From contig NZ_OUNR01000002.1 in the NCBI RefSeq assembly GCF_900403705.1, positions 1 through 64,000 on the forward strand: a stretch of 64,000 nt of DNA, given 5' to 3'. Below are positions 26,216 to 35,796 of the stretch, in pieces. The position numbers and the translations under genes were made by a program. How positions within the stretch are numbered: position 1 is the first letter of the stretch; each line of letters starts with the position of its first letter. The stretch comes from Nitrospira lenta. GTDB taxonomy: Bacteria > Nitrospirota > Nitrospiria > Nitrospirales > Nitrospiraceae. Below the pieces are notes generated by a model. That model searched no databases, was not told the DNA's origin, and saw only the letters and a program-made list of their open reading frames with translations.

Positions 26216-27679
26216 ATGACCAGTCATCGTTCAGATCTCAAAAGCATCGCCCGTCGTGCCATGATTGAGCGTGACCTTCTGCCGGACTTTTCAGCTGCGG
26301 TGATGGCCGAATTAAGCCGTATCCAGACACCCGCCACTGACCAATCCTCTTCCCTGCGCGACTTGCGGGAACTGCTGTGGGCGTCGATCGACAATGACGA
26401 CTCCAGGGACCTGGACCAGCTCACAGTCGCTAAGCTGCAACCGAACCGGTCGGTGAATATTCTGGTCGCGATTGCCGATGTTGATGCGCTGGTCACCAAA
26501 GATTCCGCTCTGGACGCACATGCCCGGCACAATACGACATCGGTCTATACCTGCGGCGACCTCTTCCCCATGCTGCCAGAAAAACTCTCGACGGATCTGA
26601 CGTCCCTGGGCGAAGGGCAAGACCGTCTCGCGCTCGTCATAGAGTTCGTGGTCTCAGAAGATGGCACGGTGCTCAGCTCCACGCTCTACCGGGCGGTGGT
26701 CCATAACCATGCCAAACTGGCGTATCACGCCGTGGCTGCATGGCTGTCAGGAACTGGGCCCGCCCCCGAACGAGTCACGGACGTGCCTGGACTTGACGCT
26801 CAACTCCGTCTTCAAGACCAGGTCGCGCAACGGCTCAGAGCACGACGCCACCAGCAAGGCGCGCTCAGCCTTGAGACGATCGAGCCGCACGCGGTCTTTG
26901 ACGGCGAGACACTGACCGCGCTCACCGTCGAGGAAAAGAACCGCGCAAAGGAACTGATCGAAGATTTCATGATTGCGGCTAATCAGGCTACTGCGTCCTA
27001 CCTGAAGAGTAAGGGCATACCGTCGTTCCGTCGCATCCTGCGCTCGCCTGAGCGCTGGCAGCGAATCATCGAGGTCGCGGCACGCTGGGGCGAATCTCTG
27101 CCGGGTGAACCCAACGCACAGGCACTCGAAGCCTTCCTCGTCAAACGGCGGCAGGCCGATCCTCTCAGATTTCCGGATCTATCCCTGGCGATTGTGAAAC
27201 TGATCGGACGAGGCGAATATGTGCTCGATCACTCGACGGACGACGCGCCGGAACATTTTGGACTGGCCGTGAAAGGCTACACGCATTCTACCGCTCCCAA
27301 CCGGCGCTTTCCCGATCTCATCACTCAGCGGTTAGTGAAAGCCGCACTGGTCGGCGCCCCTGCGCCCTATCGTCCTGATGAACTGGAGTTTCTGGCGGGC
27401 CACTGTACCGAGAAGGAAGACGATGCAGAACGGGTCGAGCGACAACTTCGCAAATCCGCCGCGGCCCTCTTGCTGGAGCCGATGGTCGGACAACGGTTCG
27501 ATGCGATTGTGACCGGCGCTTCGAATAAAGGCACCTGGGTGCGGCTCCTCGATCCGCCGGTGGAAGGGAAACTGACGACGGGCGCGAACGGACTCGATGT
27601 AGGAGACACCCTGCACGTACAACTCGTGAGCACAAACGTCGAGCGCGGGTATATCGATTTCTCCAGAGTCGGAATGTGA
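26216..27679 (+). CDS. RNB-domain ribonuclease (RNase II/R family, short form)
   Basis: 487 aa. The RNB catalytic domain fills about 40-390: SIDNDDSRDLDQL carries the magnesium-binding aspartates, NILVAIADVDALV, DLFPMLPEKLS, and HSTAPNRRFPDLITQRLVKA. A C-terminal S1-like beta domain follows (RFDAIVTGASNKGTWVRLL). The N-terminal cold-shock domains of RNase II and RNase R are absent, so this is the short bacterial RNB class. 3'-5' exoribonuclease, cytoplasmic. Isolated gene. Confidence 0.88.
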   Translation: MTSHRSDLKSIARRAMIERDLLPDFSAAVMAELSRIQTPATDQSSSLRDLRELLWASIDNDDSRDLDQLTVAKLQPNRSVNILVAIADVDALVTKDSALDAHARHNTTSVYTCGDLFPMLPEKLSTDLTSLGEGQDRLALVIEFVVSEDGTVLSSTLYRAVVHNHAKLAYHAVAAWLSGTGPAPERVTDVPGLDAQLRLQDQVAQRLRARRHQQGALSLETIEPHAVFDGETLTALTVEEKNRAKELIEDFMIAANQATASYLKSKGIPSFRRILRSPERWQRIIEVAARWGESLPGEPNAQALEAFLVKRRQADPLRFPDLSLAIVKLIGRGEYVLDHSTDDAPEHFGLAVKGYTHSTAPNRRFPDLITQRLVKAALVGAPAPYRPDELEFLAGHCTEKEDDAERVERQLRKSAAALLLEPMVGQRFDAIVTGASNKGTWVRLLDPPVEGKLTTGANGLDVGDTLHVQLVSTNVERGYIDFSRVGM

Positions 27680-28116
27680 GGGTGACTTCAGCCCATTCTA
27701 TGAGCCGCAGGAAGAAATGCCTGGAGCCAACATGGAATACACGCGAATGAACGAGCCGATGAGCGACTGTTTCAGCACGCATTTTTCCTATAAGTCTTTC
27801 AGTTTGGCCGCAGGATCATATCGTGCCATGAGCGCCCGGCAGACGGATCCACGAGGATCGATTCTATACGCGTGTTCTTACTGAGGAGTCGCTTGGGCTC
27901 GGAGAGTTCAACATGGACGCCTGGTGGTATACATGAGCCCGCTCGAATAATTCCTGAACCGTGCGCTGTGAATTCATAGCCACAGCTCCGGTTTCATCTC
28001 GTCTCGCGGATGGGCTGCCGCGTACGCGTCACACCGGTGACGGCGCGCCCGCGGCGAGAGGGCTTACGATACGGACACGAAAGGATTGACCAGCCGGCTG
28101 AACGCTCCCGGAATAT
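27680..28116. other. 437-nt spacer between convergent genes
   Basis: No recognised gene. A 37-codon minus-strand frame (27864-27977, MNSQRTVQELFERAHVYHQ) has GGAG 8 nt before its ATG and could be a small gene, but nothing else supports it. Confidence 0.35.
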
Positions 28117-28977
28117 CTAGTTGCCGGGAACGTAGACGTTAGCCTTGATATGATCAGGAGGGGTGCGAAGATCCCACACAATCCGAAACCAGGACAGCAG
28201 AACCAGGAGATAATAGGAGGAGTCTACTTCCCACCAGCGCCACCCCTGATTGACCGACGACTGATAATAGTGATGATTGTTGTGCCAGCCTTCTCCGCAA
28301 CAGACTACCGCCAGAATAAAGCTATTCCGACTTCCATCGCGGGAGTCGTATCGCACGCTGCCGATGATGTGAGTCAGCGAGTTGATAAAGAAGGTGCAAT
28401 GATAGAGCACGGTCGTAGAAATGAAGAATCCCCAGACGAGTCCAGGAAATCCCCATATCATATAGATCAGCAGTGCGTATAGAAACGGCGGCACATAATG
28501 AAACCGGTTGAGGAGGCGCAACTCCGGATATTTCATCAAGTCCTGGACATTGGAGAACTCTGTCTGATCGTATTCGTTGGTCAGGATCCATCCGACATGG
28601 GAGTACCAGAACCCTCGTTGCACCGGGGAGTGGCGATCTTGTGGCTGGTCGGAATATTTGTGGTGATGCCGGTGGTGGGCAGCCCACCATAACACCCCCT
28701 TCTGAGCCGAGGTCATCGCAAGGAACGCCAAGAGAAACTGAAAGACACGGCTGGTCTTATAGGAACGATGGGAGAAGTAACGATGGTACCCCGCAGTGAT
28801 GGCCAGCATCCTCAGGTAATAGCTGCCGATCGCCAGGAGAACCAACTCGAGAGTGACTCCGGTCTGGATCGCCCAGAGACTCATCAGATGAACAAGAAAA
28901 AAAGGAATCGCGGTGGCCCATTGAATGGCTTCAGATCCTGACTGAGCACTGATAGAAGCCTCGGATTGTCTACTCAT
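28117..28977 (-). CDS. Acyl-CoA/fatty acid delta-9-type desaturase
   Basis: 286 aa integral membrane di-iron enzyme. Three histidine boxes: HRYFSHR, HHRHHH and HNNHH, with hydrophobic segments at about 22-60, 80-95 and 165-215. It introduces a cis double bond into saturated acyl chains and so adjusts membrane fluidity. Length and box spacing fit bacterial stearoyl-CoA-desaturase homologues. Monocistronic; no regulator adjacent. Confidence 0.92.
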   Translation of the reverse strand: MSRQSEASISAQSGSEAIQWATAIPFFLVHLMSLWAIQTGVTLELVLLAIGSYYLRMLAITAGYHRYFSHRSYKTSRVFQFLLAFLAMTSAQKGVLWWAAHHRHHHKYSDQPQDRHSPVQRGFWYSHVGWILTNEYDQTEFSNVQDLMKYPELRLLNRFHYVPPFLYALLIYMIWGFPGLVWGFFISTTVLYHCTFFINSLTHIIGSVRYDSRDGSRNSFILAVVCCGEGWHNNHHYYQSSVNQGWRWWEVDSSYYLLVLLSWFRIVWDLRTPPDHIKANVYVPGN

Positions 28978-29304
28978 AGATTGCTCTCATCGTTCACCGC
29001 CCTCTCCACATGTTCGTGTAGGGTTAGAAACGTCGGATGCTGGAAGCGAGATTATTGTACTTTATCGGACGAAGTCTGAAAAGGAGGTAATTTTCAGGAA
29101 CGGAAATTATTTCCCAGCTTCTAGACAGCAGCTGAAACGGGCTCTAGCCATTCCCCCTGCTACATCTCGACAGCGCCGCCCCACTCTCACCCCTGTCTCC
29201 ACTATACAGCAAGAGACATCGCGGTGGCACGACATAGACAGACGGGCCTTCGCTCTGACGTCTTAAAAATTGCTCTGAGGTTGTCCTATTCCAGTCCCTC
29301 AGGA
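28978..29304. other. 327-nt spacer, no gene recognised
   Basis: Upstream region of the desaturase. No convincing promoter or small gene was identified. Confidence 0.35.
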
Positions 29305-30666
29305 CTATGGAACGCTTAGTGGCTTGTTGTGATCCAACCCACCAGCGCCTGTGGGATCATTTTTGATAGGGTCGTGGTCTTTGAGGAATTGCAGCATCCC
29401 ACCGGCCGGAGCAGTCACCGTTGGTCTTGATGGACAACTCGGCGTGCTAACCGTACCTCCCAACCAATAGGGAGTATTGCGTTGGATCACGGTGTAATTG
29501 GCTTTCAAATCAAACCGCACACGATCATAAAGATAGTCATAGGTCGGGTGAACAGGGTCGCACTCCGTTCCAGTAACGCTCTCGAAATCGTCACCCTGAA
29601 TTTCAGGGGCCAGCACAACTCTGCCACTGAGGCCAGGATAGTACGTGAGAACTCCTGGCGTCGAACACGATGGGTTTGTGGTTGCACTACAATTGAGTCC
29701 GTGATCCATATTATTGTTCGGACTTCCGAGACCAACCTTCTCCTGCTGCAAAACATTGTTTACCATATTGGCAACATGTGGCCGATCGTAATTCAGCTCC
29801 GACATGACCAGACTATGGATAAAATACTTCTTCAGGCGCCTGATCACCTCAATCTGGCCGGCAAATTGAAGGGCCGCGCTTTCGCCGGCGACGAAGGGGA
29901 TGACAGGCTCTCCAATAGCTGATTCAGTGGTCGACACCATCGTCACGTTCGGATGCTTGTCATACCGTTGTGCGAGTGCGGCAAAAAAGGCATCGAGACG
30001 GGCGATGATCGCTGGATCCCACAACTTGATGTCGTACGCATAACTTCCTGTCACATTGCTCACTTTATAGGCCCACAGACGGTCATAATCGATATGCGAC
30101 CAGTCCGGAGCGGCGAGATCTGGGTCATTCCAAAGCGTCCCGCCCTGCAGATCGTTCGGAAGTATTTCCGATGCCCCCTTCACGCTCTGAAATTCGCGCC
30201 AGGGAAACGATACAATAAGGTGCTTATCTTTCCCTTTGAGCGCAGGATCGTCCGCCAGCTTGGCCAGAATTTCGTCAATGCGCGAAAAATCATAGACACC
30301 TGGACTCCCTTCATATCGCCCCCACTTGAGCACGATCTTTATGCCGCGCAGGCCAGGCGTCGTCGCAAGCTCGTTATAGATTTTTGCCATTTCAGTGTCG
30401 TTGATTTGATTGACCTGTCCTTGCTTGTACCACTGCCAATCCTCGACCTTGACGTAAATCCCTGGATGCCATTTATCAATCACGACTGCCTGCGCCGGAG
30501 ACGCTGGCAAACCGGGCTCAGCACTGCCGCCCCCGCCGCAACTCAGAATCGAGCCTGCAAGAAGAGTCAGGCTTACGGCAATCGTTACCATTTGATACAT
30601 CCTGAATTGAGAACTCCGTGTGGCAATAACAATCGGCGTAACCTGCGGCGCACTATTCATCTTCAT
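29305..30666 (-). CDS. Lipoprotein with glycoside-hydrolase-like barrel
   Basis: 453 aa; GAGGGA precedes paired ATGs at 30666 and 30660. Lipoprotein signal VSLTLLAGSILSCGGGG (lipobox ILSC). The mature part looks like a TIM-barrel: WHPGIYVKVEDWQWYK, GLRGIKIVLKWGRYEGSPGVYDFSRIDEIL, HLIVSFPWREF, VTMVSTTESAIGEPV (a possible catalytic Glu) and GRVVLAPEIQGDDFES. The pattern recalls glycoside hydrolases of the GH42/beta-galactosidase type but no specific family is certain. Envelope-exposed. Monocistronic. Confidence 0.7.
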   Translation of the reverse strand: MKMNSAPQVTPIVIATRSSQFRMYQMVTIAVSLTLLAGSILSCGGGGSAEPGLPASPAQAVVIDKWHPGIYVKVEDWQWYKQGQVNQINDTEMAKIYNELATTPGLRGIKIVLKWGRYEGSPGVYDFSRIDEILAKLADDPALKGKDKHLIVSFPWREFQSVKGASEILPNDLQGGTLWNDPDLAAPDWSHIDYDRLWAYKVSNVTGSYAYDIKLWDPAIIARLDAFFAALAQRYDKHPNVTMVSTTESAIGEPVIPFVAGESAALQFAGQIEVIRRLKKYFIHSLVMSELNYDRPHVANMVNNVLQQEKVGLGSPNNNMDHGLNCSATTNPSCSTPGVLTYYPGLSGRVVLAPEIQGDDFESVTGTECDPVHPTYDYLYDRVRFDLKANYTVIQRNTPYWLGGTVSTPSCPSRPTVTAPAGGMLQFLKDHDPIKNDPTGAGGLDHNKPLSVP

Positions 30667-31126
30667 TCCCTCTACTTATCCAAACTTCCGCTTATCCTGG
30701 TAGTCCCGGATTACATGGCAGGATTCGCGGCATGCCCAAATGACATTTGAACCGCTCCACAGAATCCATCAACTACCTGCATGAAGTACACCTACTCCGA
30801 GCAGCTCATTCGATCAGCGACAAGCACATCATCCCGTTGACTGATACCGTCAAATAGCTTACCTACGTTCCAAGCGACTAGCGAAGCATCGCATAAAACG
30901 TTCCCGTGCGGTAAGCCATGATCGTACTCTATCGCCACAAGTGTGCACGGCGACAAGGAAACCTACCAGCACGCTTCTTGTTCTTCACCCATAGATCTGA
31001 CGCAGACAACGCCGAGGGAGAAGCATCACGACGACGACCACAAACCCGTCGCACAACAACCGAGGGGTTCGGTCACGATCTATAGTACAATCCTGCTATC
31101 ACAATACGGGTACACCCGAGGTGAAT
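30667..31126. other. 460-nt spacer between divergent genes
   Basis: No gene recognised; presumably carries promoters of the lipoprotein gene and the HNH gene. Confidence 0.35.
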
Positions 31127-31465
31127 ATGGCACGAGAGAACCGGTCTCAGCGAAAACACACCCCGCGAGAACAGGCACTCAAACTCTTTCCCTGGATCTG
31201 CGCCCACTGCGGGCGCGAATTTGACGGCAAAAAACTGAGCCAACTCACCGTCCATCATAAGGATCACAACCATCAGAACAATCCGCCTGACGGAAGCAAC
31301 TGGGAACTACTCTGCCTCTATTGCCACGACAATGAGCATCAGCGGAACCAGGTGGCTGACACGCCTGATACGGCGCCGACGAGCCAGCCGCAGGATCGCC
31401 CGTCGACATTCACGCCTTTCGCGCACCTCGCAGCCCTGCTGAAACGCCCCACCTCACCCACGTGA
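31127..31465 (+). CDS. HNH nuclease, YajD family
   Basis: 112 aa from ATG 31127 (CGAGGTG upstream). Zinc-ribbon/HNH layout: ICAHC, the HNH core LTVHHKDHNHQNNPPDGSNWE, then LLCLYCHDNEH. This is the standard YajD-like arrangement of a small metal-dependent nuclease; the biological target is unknown. The C-terminal ~35 residues are a disordered Pro/Thr-rich tail. Confidence 0.85.
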   Translation: MARENRSQRKHTPREQALKLFPWICAHCGREFDGKKLSQLTVHHKDHNHQNNPPDGSNWELLCLYCHDNEHQRNQVADTPDTAPTSQPQDRPSTFTPFAHLAALLKRPTSPT

Positions 31466-31656
31466 AATCAATACCCTGCACACAGCGCATATACGGCGCT
31501 GGAACGCCGCGTTTTTCTCACAGCCTGACAGCACCACGACAAAATCTCACCCCTCACTACATCCTCCGGGTGATGAATCCCCTTCCCCCTATGCAGTAGA
31601 CTCGCTGTATCCAGCAATTCTGTCCCCTACACCAACACGCTGTCATTGGAGTTCAC

Positions 31657-31938
31657 ATGCCGCATGTGCTGATCATTCATGAAGTCGAGGATTACCGGAC
31701 CTGGAAAGCAATTTTCGACCAGGCGGCCAGCATCAGAAAGACTGCCGGAGAAATCCGCTATCAGCTTCTGCGATACGATACCGACGCCAACCGCATCGTC
31801 CACTTTTCAGAATGGTCGTCCCTGGACCAGGCCCGTCGTTTCTTTGAGTCCCCGGAACTGGTCGAGATCAGAAAGAACGCCGGGGTCAAAGCACCGGACT
31901 TTCTCTATTTGCACGAAATCGAGCACGGCATACTCTAA
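31657..31938 (+). CDS. ABM-like (antibiotic biosynthesis monooxygenase fold) protein
   Basis: 93 aa dimeric alpha-beta ferredoxin-like protein: MPHVLIIHEVEDYRTWKAIF, YQLLRYDTDANRIVHFSEWSSLDQARRFFESPELVEI, and DFLYLHEIEHGIL. Matches the ABM/DUF superfamily of small stress-type proteins. Cofactor-free oxygenase activity occurs in some members; no catalytic residue can be assigned here. Confidence 0.75.
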   Translation: MPHVLIIHEVEDYRTWKAIFDQAASIRKTAGEIRYQLLRYDTDANRIVHFSEWSSLDQARRFFESPELVEIRKNAGVKAPDFLYLHEIEHGIL

Positions 31939-32078
31939 ATGGATATCGGTCGAGCCAATGCCCCATCACGAAGCGATAACTGAGAGGGCACCGTCATAGC
32001 AGAGCTTGTCTGCGCAAGGATGATCTGACGTTCTCCGGCGAGATTTTGGAGTAGCCTTCGCAACCAGACTTTCCGATG

Positions 32079-32570
32079 TCAGACGGCAGAGGAGCCGCCT
32101 GCCATGAGGAAATATCCTATGTTATAGAAGACGTGGAGAGCGAGAGAAGGAAACACTGACCCCGACCGATCGCGTAGAATTCCAAAAATCAGAGAAGGGA
32201 ACAGCGTTAGCAATGCCCAAAGAAGCGAATGCGTCGGGATGTGGGCACCGCTGAACACGATCGACGTCACTAGATTCGCTAGACTTATCCCAATGGCGCT
32301 ACGCCGTCCCCAGGCATGGCGTACCAGAACTCCTTGCAAGCACCCTCGGAACAGGAGCTCCTCGACAACCGGCTGCCACACCACAGCCATGAAGAACGCC
32401 ACAGACACAATGCGCGGCCAGGGTAGCGGCTGGACAGCTACCAACAAAGGGAACACACCAAAGAAAACCACGCCTACGACCAGACTGGAGAGGAATACAG
32501 GAGAACGATAAAACCCCGTTACCGGCTTTCTCCCCAAGAGCTCATGGAGAACTGCTGCAACTGAAGTCAT
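32079..32570 (-). CDS. CPBP glutamic intramembrane protease, MrtJ-like (JDVT-CTERM processing)
   Basis: 163 aa from ATG 32570; the frame stays open to 32690, overlapping the previous gene, so the start is uncertain. Several membrane helices. The CPBP/Abi motifs are present: EELLFRG (glutamates and arginine), FSGAHIPTH and LHVFYN. It lies immediately downstream of a subtilase whose C-terminus has the form of a JDVT-CTERM sorting tail; that pairing is the hallmark of the MrtJ system, in which the intramembrane protease cleaves the tail of its neighbour (known family logic; activity here inferred). Confidence 0.78.
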   Translation of the reverse strand: MTSVAAVLHELLGRKPVTGFYRSPVFLSSLVVGVVFFGVFPLLVAVQPLPWPRIVSVAFFMAVVWQPVVEELLFRGCLQGVLVRHAWGRRSAIGISLANLVTSIVFSGAHIPTHSLLWALLTLFPSLIFGILRDRSGSVFPSLALHVFYNIGYFLMAGGSSAV

Positions 32571-32652
32571 GGAAGTACGGCCATCTCGCCGAGGCTCCAG
32601 AAGGTTACCCGAAGACCTCGGCAACATAACGCCAGAGAAGAGAGTCCCCACA

Positions 32653-35600
32653 TTAGCAATCCCGACTTCGAGCTCTCCAGCATAATGCACCGAGCGTCAG
32701 CAAAAGCAGGCTCGGCATGAAAGCATCATTTGAGCCAGCCGGCGCAATGGTACAGCCTCCACCACCACCGGAAGAACCCTGAGGGCCCCCGCCCCCTGAA
32801 CTTAGACTGTCAAACGTCGCGGTCACAGTCGCAGCAGTAGTCACATCGCAGGGACCGACTCCCGTGCACCCACCGCCGCTCCAACCAGTGAATGTAGAAC
32901 CGGAGTTCACCGTCGCCGTAAGCGTCACAGAGGTGAGGTTGGTAAAGTTGCCGCTGCAAGAAGCAGCACCCATACCACAGTTAATTCCCACCGGGGTTGA
33001 CGTAACTACCCCTGAGCCGGTTCCCACCGTTGAGACCGTTACAGTAAACGTATTGAGTGGAGGAGGAAGTGCAAAGGTCGCCGTCACCGTCACATCCCCG
33101 GTGAGTTGACAGGTGCCTGTGCCGACACAATTGCCCCCGTTCCACCCGGAAAACACGGACCCGGCCGCAGGGGTTGCCGTAAGGGTCACGGTCGTGCCCT
33201 GACTGAATTGATCCGTACAGATTGCGCCGCAGTTGATACCCCCGTTGTTCCCTGGCGGCGCAGACGTCACCGTCCCACTTCCGACCCCGCTCTTGGACAC
33301 CGTCACGGTAAACGGTGCCGGAGGCGCCAACGTGAAGGTCGCCGTCACTGTCGCATCCCCGGTGAGTTGACAGGTGCCTGTGCCGACACAATTGCTCCCA
33401 TTCCAGCCGGAGAACACAGACCCGGCGACAGGGGTCGCCGTGAGGGCCACGGTCGTGCCTTGGCTGAATTGATCCGTACAGGTTGCGCCGCAGTTGATAC
33501 CCCCGTTGTTCCCTGGCTGCGCAGACGTCACCGTCCCACTTCCGGCCCCGTTCTTGGACACCGTCACAGTAAACGGCGCGGGCGGTGCCAATGTGAAGGT
33601 CGCTGTCACGCTAGAGGTCGTGGACAGTGAGCACGTGAGAATACCTGTGCACCCGCCCCCGCTCCATCCTGAAAATACTGATCCAAGAGCAGGAATAGCC
33701 GTCAGCGTTGCGCTCGAGCCTGCAGGAAACGAGACATTGCAGGTGGCGCCACAGTTGATCCCATTCGGTGCCGAGGTGACCGCTCCCAAACCAGTTCCCG
33801 CCTTATTCACGGTAACGGCAAAGGCACTGACGCTGTCGAGCGCCGCACGAGCATTCAGCCGGCGACCAGTCAGGGTTTTTCCAGCAAGCGAAGGGAGCAC
33901 ATCCCCTGTATTGATGATGGCATTGCGAATCTGCGCCACCGTTAGATTTGGATTGACGGAAAGGAGGAGCCCAACGACACCCGTCACGTGCGCAGTGGCC
34001 GCCGAAGTACCGCCCGTGAAACCATAGTCAGTCGCCCCAGATGGGGAACCCGATACGCAGTCAACACGCAGGTTGTCAAGATACGCACCGTCATCGGTGC
34101 CGGAAGCGTCCGAGAAGAAGTTGATCCGGAAGCGATCGGATAGGTTGCCATCGCGTATTTCTTCCAGGGGACGGTTCCTGAATAGTCCGGCCGAGGAAGA
34201 AGTAAACTTGTTCCCCGTTGTCCACGTGGTGCCTCCGTCTCCGGAGGCCTGCACCAGGATACCGTCACCATTGCCCGCAGAAGCCAGGCGCACATCGCCG
34301 ATCAACAGACAGCCATGCCGACCAACCGTACTAAAGACCGGACCCGTGGCAAATGAATTGGTATTGTTTAGATAGTTGCCACCCGAACTGTCCGTGAGAC
34401 TATTGGGAGGACTCGCAGCTTGCACATTCGTGAAGCCCCAACTGTTATTGGTCCCACTGAAGGTATACCCCAGCAGGTTAGGGTTCGAATCAAAGTCATG
34501 CAGAAGGACGTTGGTGACATTCTGGGTCGGATAAGTACTATAGGTCTCATCTGTCCCCGGGGCTGCGATTTGAACGGAGGTTGCCCCAAAACTCGAGAAA
34601 TAGGATAGACCGTCGTTCTGATTTGTCGCAGCTACCGCGATGATATTCGGGAGGGCTGGCCCACACGGAGTCGTCAGGCTATACTGCGCTGGATACCATG
34701 GCACCAGATCGTTATCCTGAGCATTGTTACCTGCTGCAGCAAGGACCATAACGCCCGCTACATTGGCGGAACTCAGCATGTTGTACTCTGCCTGACTACA
34801 CGCTCCCCCAAGTCTCCCAAAACTCGCATTGATTACCCGAGCGCCTTTGGCGATTGCATAGTTGCCCGCCGGAATGAATCCAGCGGCAGTTACCCCGTCA
34901 AAGGCCATTCCGCTTCCTGCTTTGAGAGCCATGAGCTTTGCTCTCTGCATGACGCCGCTTATACCAAGGCTATTGTTCCCGGCGGCAGCCATGGTGCCCG
35001 ACAGGCCTGTACCATGCCCTAGCATACCGGCGGGGAAGTGCACGACATCCATCGGATCACTATCGTTATTGAAAAAGTCATATCCATAATAGTCATCCAC
35101 GTACCCGTTTCCGTCGTTATCCACGCCGTCATTCGGTATTTCTCCAGGGTTCGTCCACATATTAGACGCAAGGTCCGGATGGTCGTAGGCGATTCCCGTA
35201 TCTACGACAGCGATAATAACGCTTGAACTACCGGTGGTAATGTCCCAGGCTTCTGCGGCGTGGATGTCTGCGCCGGCAGTACCCGTCACACCTCGAACCG
35301 CCTGGCCCGTGTTATGAAGTCCCCATAGCTGGCTGAACAGTGGATCATTGGGAATGCCGGCGAGTTCATAGATGTAGTTCGGTTCGGCATACTCGACAGC
35401 GGGGTCTTGCCGATACGTTGCCAGCGCGTCTTCGACCGAGACGCCCTTCCCGAGCTTGAGATGATGCAACCGATGGGAGCCTGCGGCAAACGACTTCATC
35501 GCATGCGTGCCTGTCTTTGTCTCGGCAGCGGCAATGGTGGCAGCCGAAGCTCCATCGCGGAACTTGACAATCACTTCTCCGTCCTTGTACCGGCCATGCG

Positions 35601-35796
35601 CATTGGGACCGCTAGAAATGGACGTAACGCCGTGATCTGGGCGGGTGATGCGAACAGGTTCAGCACTAGCCCAGACACACCACAGTGCGGATAGTGCGAC
35701 CAGCGAACCCAGGCTTATCCGAGTCGCCAGTCTTCTCGACCAATAGTTATCGACCCTATCTTTGGAACTAGCCCATGACCTTCGGCTTGCCATCAT
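32653..35796 (-). CDS. S8 subtilase with tandem C-terminal repeats and JDVT-CTERM-like sorting tail
   Basis: 1047 aa from ATG 35796 (GGGAG upstream). Signal peptide LGSLVALSALWCVWASA; propeptide (~65-130: GEVIVKFRDGASAATIAA); catalytic D199 (VVDTGIAYDHPD), H261 (GHGTGLSG) and S598 (GGTSAATAHVTG). About 160 residues of jelly-roll-like sequence are inserted between the substrate-binding strand and the catalytic serine. Four repeats of ~87 residues follow (each FTVTVSKxGxGSGTVTS, INCGATC, GSVFSGWxGxxCxGxxxC). The tail has GGGGGCTIAPAG, a hydrophobic segment (MPSLLLLTLGALCW) and RARSRDC, as in JDVT-CTERM proteins. Secreted, probably surface-processed by the adjacent intramembrane protease. Confidence 0.9.
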   Translation of the reverse strand: MMASRRSWASSKDRVDNYWSRRLATRISLGSLVALSALWCVWASAEPVRITRPDHGVTSISSGPNAHGRYKDGEVIVKFRDGASAATIAAAETKTGTHAMKSFAAGSHRLHHLKLGKGVSVEDALATYRQDPAVEYAEPNYIYELAGIPNDPLFSQLWGLHNTGQAVRGVTGTAGADIHAAEAWDITTGSSSVIIAVVDTGIAYDHPDLASNMWTNPGEIPNDGVDNDGNGYVDDYYGYDFFNNDSDPMDVVHFPAGMLGHGTGLSGTMAAAGNNSLGISGVMQRAKLMALKAGSGMAFDGVTAAGFIPAGNYAIAKGARVINASFGRLGGACSQAEYNMLSSANVAGVMVLAAAGNNAQDNDLVPWYPAQYSLTTPCGPALPNIIAVAATNQNDGLSYFSSFGATSVQIAAPGTDETYSTYPTQNVTNVLLHDFDSNPNLLGYTFSGTNNSWGFTNVQAASPPNSLTDSSGGNYLNNTNSFATGPVFSTVGRHGCLLIGDVRLASAGNGDGILVQASGDGGTTWTTGNKFTSSSAGLFRNRPLEEIRDGNLSDRFRINFFSDASGTDDGAYLDNLRVDCVSGSPSGATDYGFTGGTSAATAHVTGVVGLLLSVNPNLTVAQIRNAIINTGDVLPSLAGKTLTGRRLNARAALDSVSAFAVTVNKAGTGLGAVTSAPNGINCGATCNVSFPAGSSATLTAIPALGSVFSGWSGGGCTGILTCSLSTTSSVTATFTLAPPAPFTVTVSKNGAGSGTVTSAQPGNNGGINCGATCTDQFSQGTTVALTATPVAGSVFSGWNGSNCVGTGTCQLTGDATVTATFTLAPPAPFTVTVSKSGVGSGTVTSAPPGNNGGINCGAICTDQFSQGTTVTLTATPAAGSVFSGWNGGNCVGTGTCQLTGDVTVTATFALPPPLNTFTVTVSTVGTGSGVVTSTPVGINCGMGAASCSGNFTNLTSVTLTATVNSGSTFTGWSGGGCTGVGPCDVTTAATVTATFDSLSSGGGGPQGSSGGGGGCTIAPAGSNDAFMPSLLLLTLGALCWRARSRDC
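33099..33550. repeat. Tandem 261-bp coding repeat in the subtilase gene
   Basis: Two near-identical copies (first bases at 33101 and 33362) of the block encoding one 87-aa repeat, with diverged copies on both sides. The high identity of the central pair suggests recent duplication or gene conversion. Confidence 0.7.

Noticed and set aside
33099-33550. Direct repeats that might suggest a CRISPR array
   Set aside because: The period is 261 bp, the repeats are coding and correspond to protein repeats of the subtilase.
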